A stretch of 64,000 bases of DNA from Pseudomonas fluorescens (lineage in GTDB: Bacteria; Pseudomonadota; Gammaproteobacteria; Pseudomonadales; Pseudomonadaceae): contig NZ_LT907842.1 of the NCBI RefSeq assembly GCF_900215245.1, forward strand, positions 6,262,001-6,326,000, read 5' to 3'. The stretch's first letter is position 1. The number at the start of each line of letters is the position of its first letter. Below, piece after piece: positions 8,930-19,360 of this stretch. Below the pieces are notes generated by a model. It did no database searches. It had not been told where the DNA came from and saw only the letters and a list, made by a program, of their open reading frames with translations. Position numbers and translations under genes: made by a program.

Positions 8930-10608
8930 ATTGGGTCAACCAAATGATCGTCGCGCCGATCCTGCTGCCACTGCTGACTGCCGCACTGATGCTGATGCTT
9001 GGCGAAAAACGTCGCCCGCTGAAGGCAAAAATCAACCTGTTCTCCAGCATCGTCGGCCTGGGCATTGCCATCCTGCTGCTGTACTGGACGCAACAAGGCG
9101 GCCCCGGCTCGATTGGTGTGTACCTGCCGGGCAACTGGCAGGTGCCGTTCGGCATCGTACTGGTGGTGGACCAACTCTCGGCATTGATGCTGGTGCTCAC
9201 CGGCATCATCGGCGTGAGTGCGCTGCTGTTCGCCATGGCCCGCTGGGACCGTGCCGGCACCAGTTTTCATGCGCTGTTCCAGATTCAGATGATGGGCCTG
9301 TACGGCGCCTTTCTCACCGCGGACTTGTTCAACCTGTTCGTGTTCTTCGAGGTGCTGCTGGCGGCGTCCTACGGCTTGATGTTGCACGGTTCGGGCCGCG
9401 CGCGGGTGTCGTCAGGGCTGCATTACATCGCGATCAACCTGCTGGCGTCGTCGCTGTTTCTGATTGGCGCGGCGATGATCTACGGCGTAACCGGCACGCT
9501 GAACTTCGCTGACCTGGCACTGAAAATCCCGCTGGTGCCGGAGGCGGATCGCGGCCTGTTGCACGCTGGCGCGGCGATTCTGGCGACGGCATTCCTGGCC
9601 AAAGCCGGCATGTGGCCGTTGAATTTCTGGTTGGCGCCCGCCTATTCCTCGGCCAGCGCACCGGTGGCGGCGATGTTTGCGATCATGACCAAGGTCGGCG
9701 TATATACCGTGCTGCGCCTGTGGACCCTGCTGTTTTCCGGCCAGGCCGGTGCTTCGGCGTTGTTTGGCGGCGACTGGCTGGTGTACGGCGGCATGGCGAC
9801 GATTATCTGCGCGGCGCTGGCGATGCTGGCCGCGCAACGGCTGGAGCGCATGGCCAGTTTGAGCATTCTGGTGTCGGCCGGGATCCTGCTGTCGGCCGTG
9901 GGTTTTGCCCAGCCAAGCCTCACCGCCGGCGCGTTGTTCTATCTGGTCAGCTCAACACTGGCCTTGAGCGCGCTGTTCCTGCTGGCTGAGTTGATCGAGC
10001 GCTCGCGTTCGGCCAATGACCTGCCGCTGGATGAAGAAATCGATGCACTGCCCAAGGCCATGGAGTCCCTGCACCCGCGTCCGGGCGTGAACCTGGACGA
10101 TGAGCAGAAAGCCGTGGTCGGCCAGGTGATTCCCTGGACTATGGCCTTTCTCGGTTTGAGCTTTGTCGCTTGCGCGCTGTTGATTATCGGCATGCCGCCG
10201 TTGTCCGGGTTTATCGGCAAACTCAGCTTGTTGAGTGCGCTGGTCAATCCCATGGGCCTGGGCAACGCAGTGGATGAACCGATCCGTCCGGCCGCCTGGG
10301 GCCTGGTGGCGTTGCTGATCCTGTCTGGCCTGGCGTCGCTGATCGCCTTCGCCCGTCTGGGCATCCAGCGTTTCTGGACCCCGGAAGAGCGCCCCTCGCC
10401 GCTGCTGCGTCGTTACGAGTGCATACCGATTTTCTTCCTGCTCGGCCTGAGCATCATTCTGACCTTCAAGGCCGAGCCGTTGATGCGCTACACCCAAGCC
10501 ACCGCCGAGAGCCTGAACAACCCGGAACACTATGTGATGGCGGTGATGGCGACGCGACCGATACCCAGCCCTGAAGCCAAAGCCGCCGCGCTGGAGGTGC
10601 AGCCATGA
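8926..10608 (+). CDS. phaD: Na+/H+ antiporter subunit D
   Basis: 560 residues, NuoM/NuoN-like with about 14 membrane segments. Diagnostic stretches are LFNLFVFFEVLLAASYGLML, FLAKAGMWPLNFWLAPAYSSASAPVAA (with the conserved Lys of the half-channel) and MPPLSGFIGKLSLL. An acidic and charged insertion (DLPLDEEIDALPKAMESL) sits near residues 360-390. It overlaps subunit C and subunit E by four bases each, giving fixed subunit ratios by coupled translation. Confidence 0.95.
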   Translation: MNWVNQMIVAPILLPLLTAALMLMLGEKRRPLKAKINLFSSIVGLGIAILLLYWTQQGGPGSIGVYLPGNWQVPFGIVLVVDQLSALMLVLTGIIGVSALLFAMARWDRAGTSFHALFQIQMMGLYGAFLTADLFNLFVFFEVLLAASYGLMLHGSGRARVSSGLHYIAINLLASSLFLIGAAMIYGVTGTLNFADLALKIPLVPEADRGLLHAGAAILATAFLAKAGMWPLNFWLAPAYSSASAPVAAMFAIMTKVGVYTVLRLWTLLFSGQAGASALFGGDWLVYGGMATIICAALAMLAAQRLERMASLSILVSAGILLSAVGFAQPSLTAGALFYLVSSTLALSALFLLAELIERSRSANDLPLDEEIDALPKAMESLHPRPGVNLDDEQKAVVGQVIPWTMAFLGLSFVACALLIIGMPPLSGFIGKLSLLSALVNPMGLGNAVDEPIRPAAWGLVALLILSGLASLIAFARLGIQRFWTPEERPSPLLRRYECIPIFFLLGLSIILTFKAEPLMRYTQATAESLNNPEHYVMAVMATRPIPSPEAKAAALEVQP

Positions 10609-11093
10609 AGCGTCTGTTTCCGGCCCCGTGGTTGTCGCTGGCATTGTGGGTGTTGTGGCTGGTGTTGAACTTGTCGATCAGCCCCGGCAACCTGTTGCTG
10701 GGCGCGCTGATGGGTTTTCTCGCGCCGCTGCTGATGGCACCGTTGCGCCCCTTGCCGATCCGCATCCGCCGCCCAGGTGTGATCATCCGCCTGTTTTTCC
10801 TGGTGGGTCGCGATGTGATCGCATCCAATCTGCAAGTAGCCTGGGGCGTGTTGGTGTGCGGCTCACGGCCACCGCGCTCGCGCTTTGTGAAAATCCCGCT
10901 GGACCTGCGCGACCCCAACGGCCTGGCCGTGCTGTCGATGATCACCAGTGTCACCCCCGGCACCGTCTGGTCGGAACTGGCGCTGGACCGCAGTATTTTG
11001 CTGATCCACGTGTTCGACCTGAGTGACGAAGCGCAGTTTATCCAGCACTTCAAACACGCCTACGAACGGCCCCTGATGGAGATCTTCGAATGA
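10605..11093 (+). CDS. phaE: Na+/H+ antiporter subunit E
   Basis: 162 residues, MrpE family: two or three N-terminal membrane segments (LSLALWVLWLVLNLSISPGNLLLGALMGFLAPLL split) followed by a cytoplasmic domain with the typical TSVTPGTVWSEL and LLIHVFDL. Needed for assembly and activity of the Mrp complex. ATGA overlaps on both sides. Confidence 0.94.
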   Translation: MKRLFPAPWLSLALWVLWLVLNLSISPGNLLLGALMGFLAPLLMAPLRPLPIRIRRPGVIIRLFFLVGRDVIASNLQVAWGVLVCGSRPPRSRFVKIPLDLRDPNGLAVLSMITSVTPGTVWSELALDRSILLIHVFDLSDEAQFIQHFKHAYERPLMEIFE

Positions 11094-11368
11094 GCGACCT
11101 GCTCTCCAATGCGATCCTGTTCAGCCTGTTCCTGTTTTCCCTGGCAATGGTGCTGACGCTGTTACGCCTGTTCAAAGGCCCCTCCGCACAAGACCGGGTC
11201 CTGGCGCTGGATTATCTGTACATCCTGGCGATGCTGATGATGCTGGTGCTCGGCATTCGCTATGCCAGTGACACCTACTTTGAAGCAGCGCTGCTGATTG
11301 CGCTGTTTGGCTTTGTCGGGTCGTTCGCCCTGGCGAAATTCCTGCTACGTGGCGAGGTGATTGAATGA
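11090..11368 (+). CDS. phaF: Na+/H+ antiporter subunit F
   Basis: 92 residues with three membrane helices and the MrpF signature LLRLFKGPSAQDRVLALD, followed by FGFVGSFALAKFLLRGEV. Small subunit of the pha complex. ATGA overlaps with E and G. Confidence 0.94.
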   Translation: MSDLLSNAILFSLFLFSLAMVLTLLRLFKGPSAQDRVLALDYLYILAMLMMLVLGIRYASDTYFEAALLIALFGFVGSFALAKFLLRGEVIE

Positions 11369-11715
11369 TGCCGTTATGGGTTGAAGTCATCGTGGCGGTG
11401 CTGCTGGTGCTGAGCAGCCTGTTTGCACTGATCGGCGCGATTGGGTTACTGCGCATGAAGGACTTTTTCCAACGCATGCACCCACCCGCACTGGCCTCGA
11501 CGCTGGGCGCGTGGTGTGTGGCGTTGGCGTCGATTATCTACTTTTCGGTGCTCAAGTCCGCGCCGGTGCTGCACGGCTGGTTGATTCCGATTTTGTTGGC
11601 GATCACGGTGCCGGTGACCACCTTGCTGCTGGCGCGTACTGCGCTGTTTAGAAAGCGCATGGCGGGCAATGATGTGCCCACCGAAGTCAGTAGCCGCACA
11701 GAAAAAAGCAGGTAA
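11365..11715 (+). CDS. phaG: Na+/H+ antiporter subunit G
   Basis: 116 residues, MrpG family: three membrane helices with the conserved GAIGLLRMKDFFQRMHPPALASTLG. Last gene of the six-gene operon, ending 44 bases before the convergent SLAC1-like gene. No strong intrinsic terminator is visible in that gap. Confidence 0.94.
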   Translation: MMPLWVEVIVAVLLVLSSLFALIGAIGLLRMKDFFQRMHPPALASTLGAWCVALASIIYFSVLKSAPVLHGWLIPILLAITVPVTTLLLARTALFRKRMAGNDVPTEVSSRTEKSR

Positions 11716-11758
11716 GAGCGAGCCAGCGTGCGCCTGAAAATGCTTGCCAGAGCGCCCG

Positions 11759-12769
11759 TCAGCTTGCGAACAAGCGCCCGTCGAGTGCCATTTTCACCGT
11801 TTTGACGAGCATAACAGCCAATGCAAGCGTCAGGAACACCAACAACCCATAAGCTACCAGGCTTAAAAACAAGCTCTGTTGCGCATCAGCGTACTTCAAC
11901 GCGGCATTGCTCAATGCCGCAATGGGAAAACTGATCGACCACCACACTGGCGAGAAAGGCGCTGCGTTTCGAAACACTTTGAACGCCAACACTACAAACA
12001 GGAACAGGCCAAAGTAAAAAAGAACGCTGGCAAAACGGTCAACAGCACCGAAAACGTTCACATAAGCCAGAAATCCTACGGCAAAAGGCGCCACCATCAC
12101 CATAAGTGAAGGCGTCATGCCCTTGGCCATCGCCGGTTCATGAATCAGCCGGGCGAAAATTCGATTGAACAGCACCACTGCCAATGTGCTGCCCATTGCG
12201 ATGGCGAAGAGGTTGAGTTCGTGAGCCCAGGCCATGGGCATATGGGCCCCGGTCACCGCAATATCCAATGCCGCAACGCCTGGAATCAACCAGGCAGGCA
12301 CGGCCAACTGGGCCTCCCGGCCGCCGCTGAGCAAACGAAAAACCACGACCGCCGCCAGCAACACAGTCAGCCCACTACCGACCGCCCATAACACCTGGCC
12401 CAACAGCGTGCTGTATGACATCGCTATGGCCGAAAGCAGCAGTAACGCAATAGTCACGGTGCCAAAAAAGTTGCCGGTTACCGGATGAGAAAACTCTGCT
12501 TTTACCGCCTCAGGGTGTTTGATCCATTTGCTCGTGTAACCCACCGCTAATAAGACAAACACCAGAGCCGAAAGCATGCCGATGAACTCGGCAAGATTTT
12601 CGCCGAAGATACTGGCCTCACTCAGGCCAGGGCTGGCTAACCGCCACGCCAAGCTCAAGCCGGCAAGCCCCATGACACTGCCAAACAAGTTGATGGGGAG
12701 GTTCTTGATCGAATGTGTACCTTGGCTCGACTCGGCAGGCTTGGCCACCGACAGATTGCTATGACTCAT
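11759..12769 (-). CDS. SLAC1/TehA-family anion channel or transporter
   Basis: 336 residues with ten predicted membrane segments and the TDT (tellurite-resistance/dicarboxylate transporter) pattern: NLPINLFGSVMGLAGLSLAW near the N-terminus and FSPVWWSISFPIAALSNAALKYA late. Family members conduct small anions (chloride, nitrate, sulfite) or give tellurite resistance; which applies here is unknown. It is divergent from a GlxA-family regulator, and three copies of a TTTTCAGCCAA motif lie between them, so that regulator probably controls it. Confidence 0.85.
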   Translation of the reverse strand: MSHSNLSVAKPAESSQGTHSIKNLPINLFGSVMGLAGLSLAWRLASPGLSEASIFGENLAEFIGMLSALVFVLLAVGYTSKWIKHPEAVKAEFSHPVTGNFFGTVTIALLLLSAIAMSYSTLLGQVLWAVGSGLTVLLAAVVVFRLLSGGREAQLAVPAWLIPGVAALDIAVTGAHMPMAWAHELNLFAIAMGSTLAVVLFNRIFARLIHEPAMAKGMTPSLMVMVAPFAVGFLAYVNVFGAVDRFASVLFYFGLFLFVVLAFKVFRNAAPFSPVWWSISFPIAALSNAALKYADAQQSLFLSLVAYGLLVFLTLALAVMLVKTVKMALDGRLFAS

Positions 12770-12780
12770 GATGTACCCAA

Positions 12781-12860
12781 TTGACTGAAAATGACGTAGA
12801 CGCTATTTTCAGCCAATCGAAATATGACAACAATCATCAACTAACGACGTTTTCAGCCAA
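12781..12860. promoter_or_regulatory. Triple TTTTCAGCCAA operator-like repeats
   Basis: An inverted pair (TTGACTGAAAAT at 12781-12792 facing ATTTTCAGCCAA at 12805-12816) is followed by a third, direct copy (TTTTCAGCCAA at 12850-12860) just before the GlxA-type gene. The arrangement fits binding by an AraC-type protein at a shared divergent promoter. The regulator-site link is inference. Confidence 0.6.
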
Positions 12861-12885
12861 ATTCACAGCCTAGACGGGCAACTCG

Positions 12886-13854
12886 ATGAAAATCGCTCTT
12901 CTTGCACCCCCACGTATCCAAATGCTCGACCTCGTCGGACCGACCGATGTATTCGCTGAAGCCGCACGCCAACTGGGTAAACCTCGTACCTACCGAATAG
13001 CGGTGATCGGGGTCCGACCCGGCCCTATCAAGGGTACCAGTGGCTTGCGCGTGGAAACGGATGACTGCATTGAAACCTTCGACGCCCACATCGATACCCT
13101 GCTCATCGCCGGCAGCCCGGCAATCGGCGATATCACCGATAATCTTCGCGTATTGCACTGGGTGCGTCGGCAGGCGGGCAAGGCGCGTCGTGTCGGCTCG
13201 GTGTGCAGCGGTGCCTTCGTACTGGCTGCAGCCGGGCTGCTGGCAGGCCGTAGGGCCACCACCCACTGGAACTCCAGTGCGGCCCTGGCCCGCCAGTACC
13301 CGAACATCCAGGTGGACGCCGATAGCATCTTCATCCGCGATGGCAACCTGTATACCTCAGCGGGCATCACGGCGGGGATGGACCTGGCATTGGCCCTGGT
13401 GGAAGAGGATCACGGTCGGGACCTGGCACTGAGCGTGGCCAGGGAAATGGTGATGTACCTCAAGCGCCCCGGCGGCCAATCGCAGTTCAGTGCCCAATTG
13501 GCAGCCCAGAGCGCCGAGCGCAGCGCGATTCGCGATATACAGCATTACATCATCGAACACTTGGCGACCGACCTCAGCGTGCCACTACTGGCCCGACACA
13601 TGGGCATGAGCGAACGCAATTTCGCCAGGGTATTCAAGGCTGACGCCGGCCAGACCCCAGCCGAATTCGTTGAACGGGCGCGCATCGACGGAGCCCGCCA
13701 ACTGCTCGACAGCGCCGATGTATCCCTCAAGCGTCTGGCCAATCAGGTTGGGTACGCCAATGTGGATGGTTTCAGGCGTGCGTTCGTGCGTCGCCTGGGC
13801 ATTAGCCCCAATGAGTACCGCAAGATCCACGCCCCGCAAAAGAATGCCCAATGA
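12886..13854 (+). CDS. GlxA-family transcriptional regulator (DJ-1/PfpI + AraC)
   Basis: 322 residues. The N-terminal DJ-1/PfpI-like domain (residues about 1-185) includes VGSVCSGAFVLAAAGLLAGR, the nucleophile-elbow region with Cys kept. The C-terminal AraC domain has two helix-turn-helix motifs (LSVPLLARHMGMSERNFARVFK and SLKRLANQVGYANVDGFRRAF, then ISPNEYRK). These proteins sense metabolites through the DJ-1-like domain and activate a neighbouring operon. The divergent SLAC1-like transporter with shared repeats is the likely target. Confidence 0.9.
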   Translation: MKIALLAPPRIQMLDLVGPTDVFAEAARQLGKPRTYRIAVIGVRPGPIKGTSGLRVETDDCIETFDAHIDTLLIAGSPAIGDITDNLRVLHWVRRQAGKARRVGSVCSGAFVLAAAGLLAGRRATTHWNSSAALARQYPNIQVDADSIFIRDGNLYTSAGITAGMDLALALVEEDHGRDLALSVAREMVMYLKRPGGQSQFSAQLAAQSAERSAIRDIQHYIIEHLATDLSVPLLARHMGMSERNFARVFKADAGQTPAEFVERARIDGARQLLDSADVSLKRLANQVGYANVDGFRRAFVRRLGISPNEYRKIHAPQKNAQ

Positions 13855-13878
13855 CTGCTGCATGAGCCCTCCAAAAGG

Positions 13879-14337
13879 TTAGCTAAATGACCTGATATGC
13901 GCAGCGAGTTCAGCCAGCCCCTGATCATCAGCCCGTACCGAATCGTGAGACGATATATACCCCTCATACGTCTCAAAGTACTTATCCACCTTCGAGCTGC
14001 GAGGTTTGAACGCACTGTCCTGCCCCGTTCCGTGCATGGGAAACAGCTTCGCATGCAGATGATCCACGCCATACCCTTCCAGAATCATCCCCGTGCGCGC
14101 CACATCGGGAAACGCCCGGTCAATCTGCAACGCAGTCTTTTTGGCCGCCACAGCCAGATCAGCCAGCACCGAATCCGACTGCGCGAACGCATAACTGCCG
14201 TAGTGCTGCTTGGGGATCACCACACTGAAACCTGGCGTGTTTGGGAAGATCGAAAGGAACGCCATATGGTGGTCGTCTTCCCACAGGATGTGCGCCGGGG
14301 AAGTCTTTTGAACGATGCTGCAGAAAATACAATCCAT
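13879..14337 (-). CDS. HIT-family hydrolase with HxHxK motif
   Basis: 152 residues from the ATG at 14337 (MDCIFCSIV, a usual HIT start); an upstream ATG at 14382 would add 15 residues. CxxC-like DCIFC and GFSVVIPKQHYGSY are typical HIT features. The catalytic motif reads DHLHAKLFPMH: the first two histidines (93 and 95 in this numbering, the second being the usual nucleophile) are kept, while the third position is Lys97. HIT proteins hydrolyse nucleotide phosphoramidates or dinucleoside polyphosphates; the Lys variant occurs in a subgroup and its substrate is unclear. Confidence 0.82.
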   Translation of the reverse strand: MDCIFCSIVQKTSPAHILWEDDHHMAFLSIFPNTPGFSVVIPKQHYGSYAFAQSDSVLADLAVAAKKTALQIDRAFPDVARTGMILEGYGVDHLHAKLFPMHGTGQDSAFKPRSSKVDKYFETYEGYISSHDSVRADDQGLAELAAHIRSFS

Positions 14338-14478
14338 TTGAATCACCGCCAGTTTCGTCTTGGGTTTGGTCGTGGCAACCATCTAAAGCTAGGATGGAAT
14401 GAGCGTCAAACCCTACGGGCATTTTGGGAAATGTCCTAAGACCTGGGTATGCCCGCTGTGCTGAGACAGGAGTTCACC

Positions 14479-15174
14479 ATGGATAAAAACATTATTGTCA
14501 TCGGCGGCGAGTCCAGCGAAGACATGACGCGCATGACCCGCATCGACGAATATATCGTCGCTTCCTCGGGCAAAACCCAGCCCACGGTGCTCTATATCTC
14601 CACCGCCAATGGCGATGACCGTACGAAGATTGCCGACTTCACGCTCAAATACCAAAGCGCCGGCTGCACCGTTGTGCCATTGACGTTTTTCATTCCGCCT
14701 TTTCCAGCCCCGGGTCATGTTGCCGCGCTGTTTGAACAGGCTGACATCATCTATGTGGCCGGCGGCAACACCCGAGCCTTGCTGGCCATCTGGCGTGAAT
14801 TTGACGTGACCGCCCTTTTGAAGCAAGCCCAGGAACACGGCAAAGTGCTTTGCGGCGTCAGTGCCGGCGCCATCTGCTGGTTCGACCACGGGCATTCCGA
14901 CTCAGGGGGCGTATATGCGCTGGTCGACGGACTGGGTTTTCTCCCTGGCGCGCTGTGCCCGCACTTCAGCTCAGAGGCGGGGAGAGAATCTTCGTTTGTT
15001 GAACTGGTTCGACTTAAAAACATACACCCCGCCTACGCGCTGGATGACGGCGTTGCCCTGCATTTCAAGAACGGTGAATACCACGCGACTGTTCATAACT
15101 ACACGACTGGTAGTGCATATGAACTCAGCAGCACTTCGGAGCCCATTGCAAGGAAACGCCCTACAGCTCTTTAG
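14479..15174 (+). CDS. Peptidase S51 (dipeptidase E-like) family protein
   Basis: 231 residues. The start at 14479 is chosen because an ACAGGAG site lies just upstream and family proteins begin IIVIGG. Motifs include YVAGGNTRALL (substrate loop) and CGVSAGAICWF with the nucleophile Ser at residue 128. PepE-type enzymes cleave N-terminal Asp dipeptides; related S51 proteins act as cyanophycinases or have unknown roles. An intrinsic terminator-like hairpin follows about 90 bases downstream, inside the leader of the next gene. Confidence 0.82.
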   Translation: MDKNIIVIGGESSEDMTRMTRIDEYIVASSGKTQPTVLYISTANGDDRTKIADFTLKYQSAGCTVVPLTFFIPPFPAPGHVAALFEQADIIYVAGGNTRALLAIWREFDVTALLKQAQEHGKVLCGVSAGAICWFDHGHSDSGGVYALVDGLGFLPGALCPHFSSEAGRESSFVELVRLKNIHPAYALDDGVALHFKNGEYHATVHNYTTGSAYELSSTSEPIARKRPTAL

Positions 15175-15189
15175 GGTTGCCGCTCAGAA

Positions 15190-15441
15190 AATGGCCGCCT
15201 AATCTTTGGCGGTCGCTGCAAATTCAGCGACCGGGTTTCGCAGCTCGGTTAAACTCTAGACGCACAGCGTCCACCTCAGATAGCGGGCGCTTTTTAATGC
15301 CTGATGTTATGGCGGCTGTGCGCGGGATACCTTCGGGTATGCCGGGTGCTAGAGTCCCGGTCTGCGAACCTGCGTACAGCTGCCACCCAAATATCGTTTC
15401 GCAGCGATGGGTGGTGACTCCAATACTCTAGGAGCTACGCC
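15190..15441 (+). ncRNA. Structured leader of the DUF6124 gene (possible C4-like RNA)
   Basis: The 267-base gap before the DUF6124 gene holds several strong pairings. A 9-bp hairpin (CGGTCGCTG at 15210-15218 with its complement to 15233) competes with a GGCCGCC/GGCGGTC pairing (15193-15199 with 15208-15214). After a terminator-like stem comes a 12-bp closing stem (15311-15322 with 15373-15384) that encloses two hairpins: ATACC-TTCG-GGTAT (15327-15340) and CCGGG/CCCGG (15342-15360). A further hairpin, CCACCCA/TGGGTGG (15383-15414), shares bases with the closing stem, so the two can be alternatives. The layout resembles C4-type antisense RNA, from memory and unverified. Confidence 0.55.
15266..15295 (+). 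terminator. Intrinsic terminator or attenuator in DUF6124 leader
   Basis: AGCGTCC (15266-15272) pairs with GGGCGCT (15285-15291), loop of 12 bases, followed by TTTT. It may end the S51 peptidase transcript or work as an attenuator in the leader. Confidence 0.55.
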
Positions 15442-15777
15442 ATGATTAAAGACAGTCCGAATCCACCGTCAGATTCAACCGCATTTCACACTGCCGCTCA
15501 TCGAGCGATCAATCACTACCTGAACCCGTCTGAAAAACCAGAGCCATCTGCTGAGGATCAGGGTTTGTTTACCGTACGTGAAGGATTAGACGTCGAGACG
15601 CTGCTGGTCAACGCGTCGGAGGATCTTGCGTCGGTTCAAGCGCTGGCAAGCCATTTGGCTTTTGAGGTAGACGGCAATCCGCGCAGCGTGGTGCTTGGAA
15701 TTTGCCGGATGCTGGAGGGAATCCAGTTGATGGTGGAAAAAACACTAAGCCTCAATTCCAGCCAAACCCAGGGATAA
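15442..15777 (+). CDS. DUF6124 family protein
   Basis: 111 residues, soluble, no signal peptide. The family pattern is clear: HTAAHRAINHYL near the N-terminus, FTVREGLDVETLLVNASEDLASVQALASHLAFEVDG in the middle and SVVLGICRMLEGIQLMVEKTL at the C-terminus, the last forming amphipathic helices. Function is unknown; the family is common in Pseudomonas with several copies per genome (a second is at 46807). AGGAG lies 10 bases before the ATG. Its long structured leader suggests post-transcriptional control. Confidence 0.85.
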   Translation: MIKDSPNPPSDSTAFHTAAHRAINHYLNPSEKPEPSAEDQGLFTVREGLDVETLLVNASEDLASVQALASHLAFEVDGNPRSVVLGICRMLEGIQLMVEKTLSLNSSQTQG

Positions 15778-15816
15778 ATCCAACAACAGCGGGCATGCAG
15801 GGCGGGCACGGTAAAA

Positions 15817-15906
15817 TGTGGGAGCGGGCTTGCTCGCGAAGACGGAGTGTCAGTTGATACATCTTTAACTGATCCACCGCATTCGCGAGCAAGCCCGCTC
15901 CCACAT
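15817..15906. repeat. REP pair (inverted)
   Basis: Arms at 15817-15840 and 15882-15905 carry the GAGCGGGCTTGCTCGCGAA core and its complement. Lies in the convergent gap between the DUF6124 gene and cysS. Confidence 0.9.
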
Positions 15907-15940
15907 TTGGGTTGAGTAGGTCGCTGAAATAACACCGGCT

Positions 15941-15975
15941 AAAAAAAACACCCCGAACCAGTCGGGGCGTTTTTA
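15941..15975. terminator. Bidirectional intrinsic terminator
   Basis: CGCCCCGA-ctggt-TCGGGGTG stem with a T tract on the cysS (minus) side and a shorter one on the plus side. It ends cysS and probably the DUF6124 transcript as well. Confidence 0.8.
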
Positions 15976-15990
15976 TTCAGGGTTTACCGA

Positions 15991-17379
<1,389 letters not shown>

Positions 17380-17400
17380 GACATATCCCTTAAGACTTGA

Positions 17401-19101
17401 TCACTGGCCCCACGAATCACGCAAGGTCACGGTACGGTTGAATACCGGAGCACCGGGTTTCGAGTCCTTGATATCCGCGCAGAAGTAACCTTCGCGCTCG
17501 AACTGGAAACGGTCTTCCGGCTGTGCGTCGCCAAGCGATGGCTCAGCACGACAACCTGTAAGCACTTGCAGCGAGTCAGGGTTGATGTTGTCCAGGAAGC
17601 TGGCGCTGTCTTCGGCCTTCTCCGGGTTCGGCGATCGGAACAGACGATCGTACAGACGCACTTCGCACTCGATGCTGGCAGCGGCCGGCACCCAGTGGAT
17701 CACGCCCTTGACCTTACGGCCTTCAGGGTTCTTGCCGAGTGTTTCCGGATCGTACGAGCAGCGCAGTTCGACGATGTTGCCTTCGGCGTCCTTGATTGCT
17801 TCGTCGGCGCGGATCACGTAGCTGCCACGCAGGCGCACTTCGCCGTTCGGCTCCAGGCGCTTGTAACCCTTCGGCGGCTCTTCCATGAAGTCGTCACGGT
17901 CGATGTAGATTTCGCGCGCGAACGGCAGCTTGCGCACGCCCAGCTCTTCTTTCTGCGGGTGACGCGGCAGCTCAAGGTGGTCGACCTTGTCTTCCGGGTA
18001 GTTGGTGATCACGACTTTCAACGGACGCAGCACGCACATGGCGCGCGGCGCGTTCGCGTCCAGATCCTGACGGATGCTGAACTCAAGCATGCCGTAATCG
18101 ACCACACCGTCAGAACGGTTGGTGCCGACCATGTCGCAGAAATTGCGGATCGACGCCGGGGTGTAGCCACGACGACGGAAACCCGAGAGCGTCGACATGC
18201 GCGGGTCGTCCCAGCCATGCACGTGCTTTTCATCGACCAGTTGCTTGAGCTTGCGCTTGCTGGTGATGGTGTAGTTCAGGTTCAGGCGGCTGAATTCGTA
18301 CTGACGCGGGTGCGCCGGCACCGGCAGGCTGTCCAGGAACCATTCGTACAGAGGGCGATGGCTTTCGAACTCCAGGGTGCAGATGGAGTGGGTGATGCCT
18401 TCGATGGCGTCCGACTGACCGTGGGTGAAGTCGTAGTTGGGGTAGATGCACCACTTGTCACCGGTCTGGTGGTGATGGGCATGGCGAATGCGGTACATGA
18501 TCGGGTCGCGCAGGTTCATGTTCGGCGAGGCCATGTCGATCTTGGCGCGCAGCACGCGGGCGCCGTCCGGGAACTCACCGGCGCGCATGCGGTTGAACCA
18601 GTCGAGGTTCTCTTCGACCGAACGGTCGCGGAACGGGCTGTTCTTGCCCGGCTCGGTCAGGCTGCCACGGTATTCCTTGGCTTGCTCGGGGGTCAGGTCG
18701 TCAACGTAGGCCTTGCCGGCCTTGATCAACTCGACGGCCCAGTCGAACAGCTGGTCGAAATACTTGGATGCATAGCGCACTTCACCGGACCATTCGAAGC
18801 CCAGCCACTTGATGTCGCTTTCGATGGCGTCGATGTATTCCTGGTCTTCCTTGGCCGGGTTGGTGTCGTCGAAACGCAGGTGCGTAACGCCACCGAACTC
18901 CTGAGCCAGGCCGAAGTTCACACAAATCGACTTGGCATGACCGATGTGCAGGTAGCCGTTGGGCTCTGGCGGGAAGCGGGTGACGATCTGCGTATGCTTG
19001 CCCGAATCCAGGTCCGCCTGGATGATCGGGCGCAGGAAATTGACCGGGACGGCAGGTCCGGCCTTGGAATTCGAGGTAGGGTCGACAGTGGGCTTGCTCA
19101 T
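17401..19101 (-). CDS. glnS: Glutaminyl-tRNA synthetase
   Basis: 566 residues from the ATG at 19101 ([10 protein letters not shown]); the open frame runs 33 codons further upstream but that part lies in the promoter region. Class I motifs are [24 protein letters not shown] and [10 protein letters not shown] (KMSKS loop), with the anticodon-binding beta-barrels after residue 340. First gene of the glnS-cysS pair and divergent from ppiB. Confidence 0.97.
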   Translation of the reverse strand: MSKPTVDPTSNSKAGPAVPVNFLRPIIQADLDSGKHTQIVTRFPPEPNGYLHIGHAKSICVNFGLAQEFGGVTHLRFDDTNPAKEDQEYIDAIESDIKWLGFEWSGEVRYASKYFDQLFDWAVELIKAGKAYVDDLTPEQAKEYRGSLTEPGKNSPFRDRSVEENLDWFNRMRAGEFPDGARVLRAKIDMASPNMNLRDPIMYRIRHAHHHQTGDKWCIYPNYDFTHGQSDAIEGITHSICTLEFESHRPLYEWFLDSLPVPAHPRQYEFSRLNLNYTITSKRKLKQLVDEKHVHGWDDPRMSTLSGFRRRGYTPASIRNFCDMVGTNRSDGVVDYGMLEFSIRQDLDANAPRAMCVLRPLKVVITNYPEDKVDHLELPRHPQKEELGVRKLPFAREIYIDRDDFMEEPPKGYKRLEPNGEVRLRGSYVIRADEAIKDAEGNIVELRCSYDPETLGKNPEGRKVKGVIHWVPAAASIECEVRLYDRLFRSPNPEKAEDSASFLDNINPDSLQVLTGCRAEPSLGDAQPEDRFQFEREGYFCADIKDSKPGAPVFNRTVTLRDSWGQ

Positions 19102-19360
19102 AGGATCCTTGAACAGACAGGTTCGTGGCCAGGTGGGGCCAGATAAAACAAAGGGCTCATAATAGCCGAAGCAGTCAAGACACTGACAGGCTGGGACCAA
19201 AAACTGCTGTTTAATTCCGCTTTTAATGACCGGGGCGATAAAAAACCACCTCGAAATTCCCGCTGGGCACGCTAAACTGCGCGCCTTGGCCCTCGTTTAG
19301 CCAGACAGGTAAGACGCCCCGGCGTCCAAACCCACGAATTCCCTGAAAAGAGTAGTGAAC

